From: Leptodactylus fallax
Lineage: Eukaryota; Chordata; Amphibia; Anura; Leptodactylidae
Direction: 5' to 3'
Assembly: GCA_947044405.1 (NCBI GenBank)
Contig: CAMRHE010000012.1
Span: 9,544,001 to 9,608,000, forward strand
Length of the DNA stretch: 64,000 nucleotides
A program made the translations under genes and the position numbers. Shown piece by piece: positions 23,115 through 33,821 of this stretch. Position 1 is the first letter of the stretch. The number at the start of each line of letters is the position of its first letter. The notes under the pieces are model-generated. The model was not told where the DNA came from. It saw only the letters and a list, made by a program, of their open reading frames with translations, and did not search any database.

Positions 23115-24736
23115 AGACCAAAAGTTTGGACACACCTTCTCATTCCAAGAGTTTTCTGTATTTTCATGACTATAAAAATTGTAGATTCACACTGAAGGCA
23201 TCAAAACTATGAATTAACACATGTGGAATTATATACTTAACAAAAAAGTTTGAAACAACTGAAAATATGTCTTATATTCTAGGTTCTTCAAAGTAGCCAC
23301 CTTTTGCTTTGATTACTGCTTTGCACACTCTTGGCATTCTCTTGATGAGCTTCAAGAGGTAGTCACCTGAAATGGTTTTCACTTCACAGGTGTGCCCTGT
23401 CAGGTTTAATAAGTGGGATTTCTTGCCTTATAAATGGGGTTGGGACCATCAGTTGTGTTGTTCAGAAGTCAGGTGGATACACAGCTGATAGTCCTACTGA
23501 ATGGAGTGTTAAAATTTGTATTATGGCAAGAAAAAAGCAGCTAAGTAAAGAAAAACGAGTGGCCATCATTACTTTAAGAAATGAAGGTCAGTCAGTCCGA
23601 AAAATTGGGAAAACTTTGAAAGTGTCCCCAAGTGCAGTGGCCAAAACCATCAAGCGCTACAAAGAAACTGGCTCACATGAGGACCGCCCCAGGAAAGGAA
23701 GACCAAGAGTCACCTCTGCTGCGGAGGATAAGTTCATCCGAGTCACCAGCCTCACAAATCGCAGGTTAACAGCAGCTCAGATTAGAGACCAGGTCAATGC
23801 CACACAGAGTTCTAGCAGCAGACACATCTCTACAACAACTGTTAGGAGGAGACTGTGTGCAGCAGGCCTTCATGGTAAAATAGCTGCTAGGAAACCACTG
23901 CTAAGGACAGGCAACAAGCAGAAGAGACTTGTTTGGGCTAAAGAACACAAGGAATGGACATTAGACCTGTGGAAATCTGTGCTTTGGTCTGATGAGTCCA
24001 AATTTGAGATCTTTGGTTCCAACCACTGTGTCTTTGTGCGATGCAGAAAAGGTGAACGAATGGGCTCTACATGCCTGGTTCCCACCGTGAAGCATGGAGG
24101 AGGAGGTGTGATGGTGTGGGGGTGCTTTGCTGGTGACACTGTTGGGGATTTATTCAAAATTGAAGGAATACTAAACCAGCATGGTTACCACAGCATCTTG
24201 CAGCGGCATGCTATTCCATCCGGTTTGCGTTTAGTTGGACCATCATTTATTTTTCACCTGGACAATGACCCCCAAACACACCTCCAGACTGTGTAAGGGC
24301 TATTTGACCAAGAAGGAGAGTGATGGGGTGCTACGCCAGATGACCTGGCCTCCACAGTCACCAGACCTGAACCCAATCCAGATGGTTTGGGGTGAGCTGG
24401 ACCGCAGAGTGAAGGCAAAAGGGCCAACAAGTGCTAAGCATCTCTGGGAACTCCTTCAAGACTGTTGGAAGACCATTTCAGGTGACTACCTCTTGAAGCT
24501 CATCAAGAGAATGCCAAGAGTGTGCAAAGCAGTAATCAAAGCAAAAGGTGGCTACTTTGAAGAACCTAGAATATAAGACATATTTTCAGTTGTTTCACAC
24601 TTTTTTGTTAAGTATATAATTCCACATGTGTTAATTCATAGTTTTGATGCCTTCAGTGTGAATCTACAATTTTTATAGTCATGAAAATACAGAAAACTCT
24701 TGGAATGAGAAGGTGTGTCCAAACTTTTGGTCTGTA

Positions 24737-24739
<3 letters not shown>
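23109..24739 (+). mobile_element. Tc1-type transposon, full length, ~270-bp TIRs
   Basis: 1631 bp. The right terminus ends ggtctgtactg; the left begins tagtacagacc, where consensus c appears changed to t. It is flanked by TA inside a (TA)n tract. The left TIR (23109 to about 23378) and right TIR (about 24472 to 24739) match almost base for base, one difference seen being agtttgaaac against agtgtgaaac. The right TIR includes the last part of the transposase reading frame, so the left TIR holds an antisense copy of it. TIR similarity suggests a young insertion. Confidence 0.92.
23523..24576 (+). pseudogene. Tc1-type transposase (DD34E), frameshifted
   Basis: Starts MARKKQLSKEKRV with N-terminal helix-turn-helix DNA-binding domains (KIGKTLKVSPSAVAKTIKRY, then the GRPRVTS linker) followed by the DDE domain. 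First catalytic Asp is in WSDESKFEIFG, second in LDNDP, and Glu in the NPIQMVWGELD segment. The frame fails at a five-C run (24269-24273) right after LDNDP: a one-base gain moves the rest, from KHTSRLCKGYL to EEPRI, to another frame. About 340 residues would be usual for the family. The last ~34 codons lie within the right TIR. No other lesion was noticed. Confidence 0.85.

Positions 24740-24774
<35 letters not shown>
24740..24774. repeat. (TA)n microsatellite, right of the Tc1 insertion
   Basis: Continuation of the tract at 23071-23108. Confidence 0.85.
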
Positions 24775-24776
<2 letters not shown>

Positions 24777-25009
24777 TTGTGCGGTACCTCTATATGGCAT
24801 TGTAATACTGATATATTCTTTATAAATCCAGCACAAACAAATGCCCATTGCCCGCTGACCAGCTGATCGTAGGCACTATTAGTCAGGACTTTTATTAGCA
24901 AAGATCATTCCTAGGAGCAATCGTTGACGATAATAGCCCTGAATATCATCCCATCTACTAAGGCCTTGACAGAGCTATAGGATGGCCCTATAGACTTCTA
25001 TTTATTTTT

Positions 25010-25222
25010 TAATTTACATACTACCAACATATTTAGCAGCACCACCCCAAGATTGTCATCTTTTACACTGGTCCTTGTTCCCCATTAGGAGAGGACACTT
25101 AAGTACTCAGAGGAAACCCAGACAAACACTGGCAAAACATACAGATTCTCTTGGCCAGAGTCAAAATCAGGACCCTAGCATTGCAAGGCAACAGTACTAA
25201 CCACAAAGCCATTATCCTACAG
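25010..25222 (-). mobile_element. Old tRNA-derived SINE copy, minus strand
   Basis: On the minus strand it reads GGCTTTGTGGTTAGTACTG (box A-like), TTGCCTTGCA, a degenerate box B, then GTATGTTTTGCCAGTGTTTG. It aligns well with the better-preserved plus-strand SINE at 54866-55127 but is strongly diverged. It abuts the Penelope-like element. Confidence 0.6.
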
Positions 25223-25237
25223 GTTGCTTTATTTCGT

Positions 25238-25288
25238 CAGAATCAAGGGTGGCTGAAATAGTTGCCTATTGTAGAACGAAGGCTCACA
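25238..25288 (-). repeat. Pseudo-LTR direct repeat, 3' copy
   Basis: 51 bp matching 32536-32586 except at two positions (aatcaaggg/aatcacggg and gaacgaagg/gaacaaagg). Confidence 0.85.
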
Positions 25289-25499
25289 GAATAGGTAAAG
25301 ACACAATAAGCTCAATAGTATCAACAAGGGTATAGTTAAAACATAACCTTTAATAAATAATAAAAAGGTGTATATATAAATCAAATAGAAATGTGTAAAG
25401 GGAAGTACAATACCAGCTTAGATCATATAATGTACTCGGGATCCAAACTTGATAACACCGGCAAGGAGAGTAAAATAAAATAACCTCACCCTAGCTCTG

Positions 25500-26937
25500 C
25501 AGTGGGGAAAAAAGTATTTAGTCAGCCACCAATTGTGCAAGTTCTCCCACTTAAAAAGATTAGAGAGGCCTGTAATTGTCATCATAGGTAGACCTCAACT
25601 ATGAGAGACAAAATGAGAAAACAAATCCAGAAAATCACATTGTCTGATTTTTAAAGAATTTCTTTGCAAATAATGGTGGAAAATAAGTATTTGGTCAATA
25701 ACAAAAGTTCATCTCAATACTTTGTTATTTATCCTTTGTTGGCAATGACAGAGGTCAAATGTTTTCTGTAAATCTTCATAAGGTTGGCACACACTGTTGC
25801 TGGTATGTTGGCCCATTCCTCCATGCAGATCTCCTCTAGAGCAGTGATGTTTTGGGGCTGGCGCTGGGCAACACGGACTTTCAACTCCCTCCAAAGGTTT
25901 TCTATGGGGTTGAGATCTGGAGACTGGCTAGGCCACTGCAGGACCTTGAAATGCTTCTTACGAAGCCACTCCTTCATTGCCCTGGCAGTGTGCTTGGGAT
26001 CATTGTCATGATGAAAGACCCAGCCACATTTCATCTTCAGTGCCCTTGCTGATGGAAGGAGGTTTGCACTCAAAATATTACGATACATGGCCCCATTCAT
26101 TCTTTCATGTACACGGATCAGTCGTCCTGGTCCCTTTGCAGAGAAACGGCCCCAAAGCATGATGTTGCCACCCCCATGACTCACAGTAGGTATGGTGTTC
26201 TTTGGATGCAACTCAGCATTCACTCTCCTCCAAACATGACGAGTTGTGTTTCTACCAAACAGTTCTACTTTGGTTTCATCTGACCATAAGACATTCTCCC
26301 AATACTCTTCTGGAACATCCAAATGCTCTCTAGCAAACTTCAGACAGGCCCGGATATGTACTGGCTTAAGCAGGGGGACACGTCTGGCACTGAAGGATCT
26401 GAGTCCCTGGCGGCGTAGTGTGTTACTGATGGTAGCCTTTGTTACGTTAGTCCCAGCTTTCTGCAGTTCATTCACTAGGTCCCCCCGTGTGGTTCTGGGA
26501 TTTTTGCTCACCGTTCTTGTGATCATTTTGACCCCACGGGGGTGAGATCTTGCGTGGAGCCCCTGATCGAGGGAGATTATCAGAGGTCTTGTATGTCTTC
26601 CATTTTCTAATTATTGCTCCCACAGTTGATTTCTTCACACCAAGCTTCTTGCCTATTGCAGATTCAGTCTTCCCAGCCTGGTGCAGGTCTACAATTTTGT
26701 TTCTGGTGTCCTTCCACAGCTCTTTGGTCTTCACCATAGTGGAGTTTGGAGTGTGACTGAGGTTGTGGACAGGTGTCTTTTATACTGATAACAATGTCAA
26801 ACAGGTGCCATTACTACAGGTAATGAGTGGAGGACAGAGGAGCCTCTTAAAGAAGAAGTTACCTATGATGTCAATTACAGGCCTCTCAAATTTTTTTAAG
26901 TGGGAGAACTTGCACAATTGGTGGCTGACTAAATACT
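25500..26937 (-). mobile_element. Tc1-type transposon, cagtgggg family, copy A
   Basis: The left end cagtggggaaaaaagtattt is intact but preceded by TG where TA is expected. The right end stops after gactaaatact; the terminal ttccccactg is lost. Compared with copy B, about 165 bp of the right TIR is deleted at about 26867 (gaagaagttac joins ctatgatgtcaattac). Inserted in the 3' UTR of the Penelope-like element. Confidence 0.85.
25729..26737 (-). pseudogene. Tc1-type transposase, copy A, frameshifted
   Basis: Starts [14 protein letters not shown] at 26737. The helix-turn-helix [22 protein letters not shown] and the GAPRKISP linker are followed by a frameshift at a five-C run near 26537-26541. 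The second frame carries the DDE domain: [23 protein letters not shown] and [16 protein letters not shown] and E spaced as DD34E. It ends VIANKG. About 335 residues when summed, normal for the family. The catalytic part is uninterrupted over 265 codons. Confidence 0.85.
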
Positions 26938-27005
26938 CAATAAAAAATTGAGAATTACTCTCCTCCTCCAGGTGTAAAGTGCAACATAGCTCCCAGGCTG
27001 TAAAC

Positions 27006-27758
27006 CAGGGGTCAGCAACCCCCGGCACTAGTGCCGGAGTCGGCACCCAAGGCATATCTACCTGGCACAGGACTCTCTCTGCTCCAGGTGGCAATCTCTC
27101 TCTATCCGTCGATGTAAATGCAGTTGGATGTGAGGATACACTGGGAGGTGGTGGGAACATGAGGCACAATGTCTAAGTGTCCAGGCCAGTAGCCTAGTCA
27201 AAGGTCAGCAACTACCTGTGCAAAGTAACATGGCAGCTAAATTTGCCTTCATTCATTTCAATAAGACTGTAAAAATTTGTTTGGATTTCTTCAGCAAAGA
27301 GACTAGGCTGTGTGATGGGCACCCTCTGCCCCCACAAAGCAGGCTTACTGCAGACTACACTTAGCCCCATGTCCTGTCCAAATATCAACATTTTGCTAAA
27401 GGATCACATTGAAATGTAAGCTCAATTGACTAACTAACTGGTTGCAGTTATGGTTTGCATAATATGACTTTCATGTAGGACAGTGTTTCCCAGCCTTTTC
27501 AGACTCAGGGTCCCTTGGAGCACCCCTAATAAATAATTTTTACCAAAAGTCGAAAAACATCCTAAGGACACAGATAACATTGCATAAAGGCATGGGATCA
27601 TCCTTCTAAATACTTCTAGAGTGTTGAGGCCCCCTGTTGGTAATCACCGATGTAAGAGGGTGACACCCTTACAATTATTACATGGCACACTGAGTAATTC
27701 ATCTTTTGATTTTTTTTTCCAAATCGGCACCCCAGACTAAAAAGGTTGCTGACCCCTG
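27006..27758. mobile_element. Non-autonomous hAT, 753 bp, exact 8-bp TSD
   Basis: 15-bp perfect terminal inverted repeats, caggggtcagcaacc and ggttgctgacccctg, flanked by ctgtaaac on both sides (26998-27005 and 27759-27766). No transposase frame. It sits in the 3' UTR of the Penelope-like element. Confidence 0.9.
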
Positions 27759-27766
27759 CTGTAAAC

Positions 27767-28357
27767 AATAGTTGTAAGGGAAAAAGTACTGAGGCTACTG
27801 GTCTAATACGAGGCCAACAGTACCTAAACACCTTAAACAGCTCTGGACCAACACTCCTAAGCTCATCAAATTAACCCTACGTGTTTCTTATAAAAATCAT
27901 CAGGGGTCACGATATGGTTTTAACAGTAAAAACTGCTTTAGATGTCATATTTAGCATGAAGGAAACCACCATACTGCGTTGGTGGTGTAGTGTGACCGCG
28001 TTTGATGGCAGCGGTAATGCCTACTGACACCACTCTCCTTTTTATATGCTCCATGTCTCACCTAGCCAGGGTGTAGCTCCAATATCCGCAGCTCTAATGG
28101 CCAGAACTCAGCCAATGCGCCACCCCTCCAGAAGTCTAGCCACACCCACAAGGTGTGTAGTTCCCCCCCCCCCCCATCCCGGGCGTCATGCAGCATACCC
28201 TTGTGAGGAACTCCACCCAACGGGGTCTCCGCTCAAAGCAGCGGCCCAGCCAGCGGAAATCCATGCCCCTCAATATCGCGTCAGAACAGGGAGTGTCGTG
28301 ATACACCAATAAGAGGGCCAGGGGAGGTCCATCGTCTCCCACAGACTGAAAATATAA
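27767..28357 (-). other. Penelope-like element 3' UTR segment
   Basis: Non-coding sequence between the hAT and the next Tc1-type insertion. On the minus strand it carries CCTGATGA, then AAGAAACACGTAGGG; a GATGA..AAACRCGT motif is, from memory, frequent near the 3' end of anuran Penelope-like elements. A 13-C run at 28167-28179 is present. Confidence 0.5.
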
Positions 28358-28359
28358 TA

Positions 28360-29766
28360 CAACCCCAATATCAATGATGTTGGGACGTTGTGTAAAACAT
28401 AAATAAAAACAATACGATGATTTGCAAATCCTTTTCAACCTATATTCAATTGAATACACTACAAAGTCAAGACGTTTAAACGGATAAACTTTGTTTTTTG
28501 CAAATATTCACTCATTTTGAATTTGATGCCTGCAACACGTTCCAAAAAAGCTGGGATAGTGGCATGTTTATTACTGTGTTACATCACCTTTCATTTTAAC
28601 AACACTCAATAAGCGTTTGGGGACTAAGGACATGAATTGTTGAAGCTTTGTAGGTGGAATTCTTCCCCATTCTTGCTTGATGTGCAACTTCAGTTGCTCA
28701 ACAGTCCAGGGTCTCCATTGTCGTATTTTCGCGCTTCATAATGCACCACAAATTTTCAACAGAGACAGATCTGGACTGCAGGTAGACCAGTCTAGTACCC
28801 TCACTCTTTTACTATGAAGCCACTCTGTTGTAACATGTGGAGAATGTGGCTTGGCATTGTCTTGCTGAAATAAGTAGGAACGTCCCTGAAAAAGACATTG
28901 CTTGAATGGCATGGCAGCATATGTTGCTTCAAATCTGTAGCGATCTTTCAGCATTAATGGTGCCTTCACAGATGTGCAAGTTACCTATGCCATGGGCACT
29001 AACATACCCCCATACCATCAGAGATCCTGACTTTTGAACTTTGCCCTGATAACAATCCAGACAGTTCCTTTCCTCTTTGGCCCAGAGGACATGACGTCCA
29101 TGATTTCCAAAAACTATTTGAAATGTGGACTTGTCAGACCACATGACACTTTTCCACTTTGCGTCAGTCCATCTCAGATGAGCTCGGGCCCAGAGAAGCC
29201 GGCGGCGTTTCTGGGTGTTCTTGATATATTGCTTTTGCTTTGCATGGTAGAGTTTTAACTTGTACTTGTAGATGTAGCGACAAACTGTGTCCACTGAAAG
29301 TGGTTTTCTGAAGTGTTCCTGAGCCCATGTGGTAATATCCGTTACAGAATGAGGTCGGTTTTTAATGCAGTGCCGCCTGAGGGATTGAAGGTCACAGGCA
29401 TTCAATGTTGTTTTTCAGCCTTGACGCTTACTTGCAGAGATTTGTCCAGATTCTTTGCATCTTTTGATGACATTATGGACTGTAGATGATAAAATCCCTA
29501 AATTCTTTGCAATTGTACAATGAAAAACGTTGTTCTTAAATTGTTGGACTATTTGCTCACGCAGTTGTTCACAAAGTGGTGAACCTCGCCCCATCCTTGC
29601 TTGTGAACGACTGAGCCTTTGCGGGGATGTTCCCTTTTTACCCAATCATGACACTCACCTGTTTCCAATTAACCTGTTCACCTCTGGAATGCTCCAAACA
29701 GCTGTTTTCTGAGCTTTCCTCAACTTTCCCAGTCTTTTGTTGCACCTGTCCCAGATTTTTTGGGAC
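28360..29766 (-). mobile_element. Tc1-type transposon (caaccccaat terminus), one TIR lost
   Basis: The left end caaccccaatatcaatgatg is preceded by TA (28358-28359) and contains an internal repeat gttccaaaaaagctggga near 28540. The same motif is expected at the other end followed by about 190 bp of terminal repeat, but similarity stops at 29766 within ccagattttttggga, where Penelope-like coding sequence begins. The right TIR is therefore gone. Confidence 0.8.
28571..29594 (-). pseudogene. Tc1-type transposase, multiply broken
   Basis: Start MGRGSPLCEQLREQ at 29594 (another Met 17 codons upstream is open but less typical). Helix-turn-helix TIAKNLGILSSTVHNVIKRC, then an in-frame stop at 29415 that looks like CGA to TGA. 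It continues with WARAHLRWTDAKWKSVMWSDKSTF (catalytic Asp; the usual acidic residue after it is Lys). A frameshift occurs near 28940-28960, then FQQDNAKPH and a degraded SPDLS..ICGAL in place of SPDLSPIENLW. It ends at a TAA at 28571. Clearly inactive. Confidence 0.8.
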
Positions 29767-29794
29767 CTTCTTGCTCTGCCACACAAAGTCACAT

Positions 29795-32477
29795 GCTGTG
29801 TAACTACCACATCTGTAGACACCTATCAGTGGATTCCCTAGCCAAGCACCTTTCTTTTCTACTGGTTTTAAGCAGCTATTTACTAGTCTATCTTTCAGAT
29901 TCCTTCCACGACTGTAAGTAATCTGTGTGCGAGGAGGGATCCTATCTGTTAAATCAAGATCAGCTTGGAGAATTGTCCAGTGTCGGGCCAAAATGGAGAC
30001 CACCTCTCAATTCCTGGTATCGAATGTACCAATAATGCGTGTATACTTGGTATCTTGCTCCCTTACTTGTGTTACCAGCAAGGAAGCTCTAGGTGTTACT
30101 CAGGCATGTTCAAATGCTCTGTTCATCACTGTCATGGGGAACCTCCTATTCTGAAATCTCTGAGATAGATCCTGAGATTGTCTACAACACTCAACTTCTG
30201 TGGAGCAATTTCTCCTCATCCTAATAAATTGGCCAGTGGCAATCCCTCTTTTCAGACTGATCGGGTGGTAACTATCCTAGTGTAGAAATTTATTTGTTGT
30301 GGTTTATTTTCTATGCACTGTGGTAGCCAGGGTGCCATTTTTCCAAATAGAAATTTTCAGGTCTAGGAAAGCAAGTGTCTCCTCCTGAATTTCTGAGGTG
30401 AACCTCAGACCCAACTCATTGACATTCAGGGTTGAAACAAACTCATCATTTTTTGTACTATGCCATAAAATTAGAACATCATCGATGTAGCGAACCCAGA
30501 GGGATGTCCAGTGTTGATACTCATCGGAGAATACCCTGGTCTCCTTCCACCAACCGAGGTACAGATTAGCAGATGTGGGGGCCACAGGGCTCCCCTAGCT
30601 GTACCCCTCAGCTAGTGGAAGGTCACCCCCTCAAAAACAAAAACATTCCTCTCAAGGACAAATTTAAGCAGTTGAAGAACTAAATTATTGTGCGACTGCA
30701 TAAATGTCCCTCTAGACCTCAAGTAATACTACATAGCCATATATCCCTGGTCATGGGGGATGGAAGAATATAACGCTTCCACGACAAGGCTGGCTAGGAA
30801 GGCACCTCCCTCAAAGGTAATCCCCTCCAATCTGTTCAGGACGTCCATAGTATCCCTAATATATGAACGTAACCTCAAAACAAAGGGTCTCAATATTGTG
30901 TCAAGATACATACTAATGTTTTGGGTAAGGCTGGTAATCCCGGATACTATGGGCCGTCCTTTTAGAGGGGATACACCCTTGTGGATCTTGGGCAAGATGT
31001 AAAATGAGGCCATAGTGGGGTGGTTAGGCAGTAAGAATTCCAGTTCTCTTTTGTCAATCAGTCCTTTCTGGTGAGCATCAATAAATATCTCTCTTCGCTC
31101 TAGTCGTCTAAAGTTTTTGAGACTACTGCCAGAAGTACGGACATAACACTGTCCATCACTTAAGATGTCCATACAGAGCCTGGCATACTAGTCTCTATTC
31201 AGCACTACAATGTTCCCCCCCACCTTGTCAAAAGGTTTTATCACAATATTTTTTTTTCTTTTTCAAAGGAGAGAAGTGCTTGAACTAAGATTGCTATATT
31301 TCCCCCTGCCAAGCATGTCAAGTCTGTTCAGATCCTCTGTCACCAAATCCACAAACAAATCAATATAGGAGAAGTCTCCCGCAGGAGGTTGTCTTCTGCT
31401 AATAGGTTTTAGATCAGTGAAAGAACCTTGGTCTAATGGACGAGAGTCCTCTTCCCCCAGTCCCTCTAATGTCTGTAGCCCCTCCAAATCAGATTCGGAT
31501 AAGCCCAATTCCTCACACTTGTCTCTGTTTACTTTACTGAAAAATTTAGACCATTTTAATTTTCTCGCAAAGAGATTATCTTTCACACATCCAAATGAGT
31601 CATATTTGTTGGTACAAATGATAGACCTTTCTTTAGCAGAGATAATTCTGCCCCTGACAATATGTGCCGAGATAAATTTATGACTTGAGATTCATCTCGT
31701 TCATGTTTCCCTTTGCCCCCTCAGAAGATACCTGGAAATTGGGGGATTTTGGCCTAAAAAAAAAAAAAAAAAATCAACTTTCGTACCCATCCTTCCCTTA
31801 CCATCTCTCCTGTTCCGGGTCCCACCTCACAACCGATAGCGACCACCAAAGTGCTCTTCTTGAGCGTTTGTAAACTGTTCTGAGTCGGCAGTATCCCCCT
31901 CAGAAGATACCAGAGATTGATTCTGTTGACTCAGTACCTGATAGGCTCTTTTTCACGAAATTCAGAAAGGTCTCTTGAGAATTGGTAATATTTTCTCTCT
32001 TTAATATTTGCATTAAATCTCTCCAACACTTGCTGCAGGTTCTTGTCTTTATTCTTAAACCCTGCAGAGCTGGAAAGAGATTTTGCACGTTCTCTCTCTG
32101 TATTGAGCTCAAAGATGAGTTGTTCAAAGTACACCTTTTCCTCCTCAAGGAGAATGCGCATGAGGCGCAGGGAGCTATTCATGATCTTTGTTTCCCATTT
32201 CTTCTTGAAGTTTTTTGTTTTCAATCTCGGGGCTGGTGTTAGGGGAATCCTCAAGCCTCTAGGAACAATATTGTTCTTTAGAGAATTCTCCAGGTTTTGG
32301 ATTTCCCACCAACACCTTGCATGATCTTTATAAAGACGGGTCAGATTTTTAAAGACCGTCTTCACAGAGACAGAGTTAATAGAGGAAGTGGGCAAATCCC
32401 CCTCTGAAAAAAAAAACGTTTGTCGCTTCACTTAGCCACTCTTCTGTGTTTGGATCAGAAAATATAAATCCAGCCAT
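29795..32477 (-). pseudogene. Penelope-like reverse transcriptase, decayed
   Basis: The first Met at 32477 begins MAGFIFSDPN. A frameshift occurs at the A-run near 32408-32416. A charged N-terminal region (31931-32405) follows. RT blocks are FYILPKIHKG and GRPIVSG (about 31000), YSSIPHDQG (about 30745), SANLYLGWW (about 30570), YIDD at 30478-30489, and FLDLKISIW. A downstream ILARHWTILQADLDL, RGRNLKDRLV and YRCGSYTACDF stretch (29795-30005) is the segment before the endonuclease. Several stops and frameshifts break it (for example around 31175-31260 and 30590-30725). The GIY-YIG domain is not present. Confidence 0.8.
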
Positions 32478-32535
32478 TCCTAAAACAGATTGATAGGAAT
32501 ACCCGTACAAGGGCAGCCAAATATTATAGCAGAAA

Positions 32536-32586
32536 CAGAATCACGGGTGGCTGAAATAGTTGCCTATTGTAGAACAAAGGCTCACA
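32536..32586 (-). repeat. Pseudo-LTR direct repeat, 5' copy
   Basis: 51 bp matching 25238-25288, about 60 bp upstream of the first Met of the Penelope-like frame. Confidence 0.85.
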
Positions 32587-33060
32587 ATTTGTATACAGTC
32601 ATGTGTATGAGCCCCTTTGTGATGTACAAGCAAATGTAATGAAGGGATGACTGCCATTAATGGTTAATGAGAGTAAACTGCAAGTAACGGAACCAACAAT
32701 TAGAAAAACTAGATTATTAGGTAACTGCCACACATACAGGGCCAGGTGTTGCATGGGTGATCCCTCATATACTGTAGTGTATGGTGATACAATTTACAAA
32801 TAACCATACCATACATTGACTAATTCTAAGTACCAGAAGAGCAGTGCTATACATTGGCCAAATGACATTTCCATGGGTGTAACTAGATATAGCTGCTGCT
32901 AAAGTTGACATTTTCACTGAGACCTAGCAAGAGATGAGGAAACTGAATGTGCCTCCGTTACTTTATTGGGACATCATAATTCTTGCATGTGACATTATAG
33001 TTACTTTCTTCATATGTTGTCTTGTCACAGTGTACACAGTGATCTTTTTGTTTGTGCAGT
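32587..33060. other. Unassigned intergenic stretch
   Basis: AT-rich DNA with no coding or clear repeat structure, up to the minisatellite. Confidence 0.4.
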
Positions 33061-33435
33061 ATCCCTTGCTATGATGTCATAGTAGGCATTATCCATCTAT
33101 TGTGACATCACCGTGTTCATTATCCCTATGTTATGACATCACTGTGTTTATTATCTCTGTACTATGACATAAGTGTGTGCATTATTCCTGTAGTGTGACA
33201 TCACTGTGTGCATTTTCCCTGTACTGTAACATCAGTGTGTACATTATTCCTGTACTGTGACATCAATAAAAGCATTATCCTGCTACTGTGTTATTACCGT
33301 GTACATTATTCCAATACTGTGACGTGTGTGCGCGCATTATCCCGGTATTGTAACATCAGTGTGTACATTATCCTGGAACTGTGACATCAGCATATGCATT
33401 ACTTGTACTGTAAAATCACTATGCACACTATCCCT
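33061..33435. repeat. 31-bp-period minisatellite
   Basis: About 12 diverged tandem copies of a unit like tgacatcactgtgtncatta followed by tccctgtactg. Consecutive units at 33100-33130 and 33131-33161 differ at a few positions only; the outer units are more diverged. It is non-coding. Confidence 0.8.
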
Positions 33436-33644
33436 GTCTGTACAGGTGACCAAAATAATTGCACACTTTTCAAGTTTTGAACTTGCTGCTTAACCTTAAC
33501 AGTCACATTAAAATTGCAAAAACCCTCCTGAAATTGTCACTTTTTTATTGCAGATTTTGAATTTATGGCTGAAATAAATATTATTGCCACATAAATCCAG
33601 TGCCTTATGTGCATTTTAACTCTTTAGGGATCCAACACATTTAG

Positions 33645-33821
33645 CCTTGAAGCCAGGGCCCCACGGTGTGAAAACGCTGTGGCAAAAAACTCCGCATTTT
33701 ACAGTACCCGCAAAGTGGATGGGATTCTGACTAATCCCATCCACACATTGCAGAAAAAAATCTGTAGCGAAAATACTGTGATTTCAAAAGCGTTTTTCTT
33801 AATCGCTGCATCTCATTTATA
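33645..33821. mobile_element. TTA-type MITE, left part, split by Tc1 copy B
   Basis: gggccccacggtg, then tcccatccacacattgcag and aatcgctgcatctcattta. These resemble the MITE at 2559-3114. The sequence resumes right of the Tc1-type copy at 35423-35575 (gtataggtataatagaagc, gcgctgcagggaaaaccca, tgggccttagcc). Confidence 0.55.

Larger units (their letters stand above)
25238..32586 (-). mobile_element. Penelope-like element with terminal direct repeats and three nested insertions
   Basis: The same 51-bp sequence occurs in direct orientation at 25238-25288 and 32536-32586 (49 of 51 identical, includes ggtggctgaaatagttgcct). Between them on the minus strand lies a Penelope-like element: 5' UTR, start region at 32477, RT, then 3' UTR ending in the AT-rich sequence at 25290-25490. 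Direct terminal repeats (pseudo-LTRs) are a known property of this order. It is interrupted by a Tc1-type copy (25500-26937), an hAT (27006-27758) and another Tc1-type element (28360-29766). Subtracting these leaves about 3.7 kb. The GIY-YIG endonuclease is missing at the last junction. Confidence 0.8.

Noticed and set aside
27481..27758. Possible second hAT starting cagtgtttcccagcc inside the 27006-27758 element
   Set aside because: The phrase looks like an hAT terminus, but no complementary right end or duplication was found.
33450..33620. Possible end of another Tc1-type element (gtgaccaaaataattgcac)
   Set aside because: No matching second end or transposase was found nearby.
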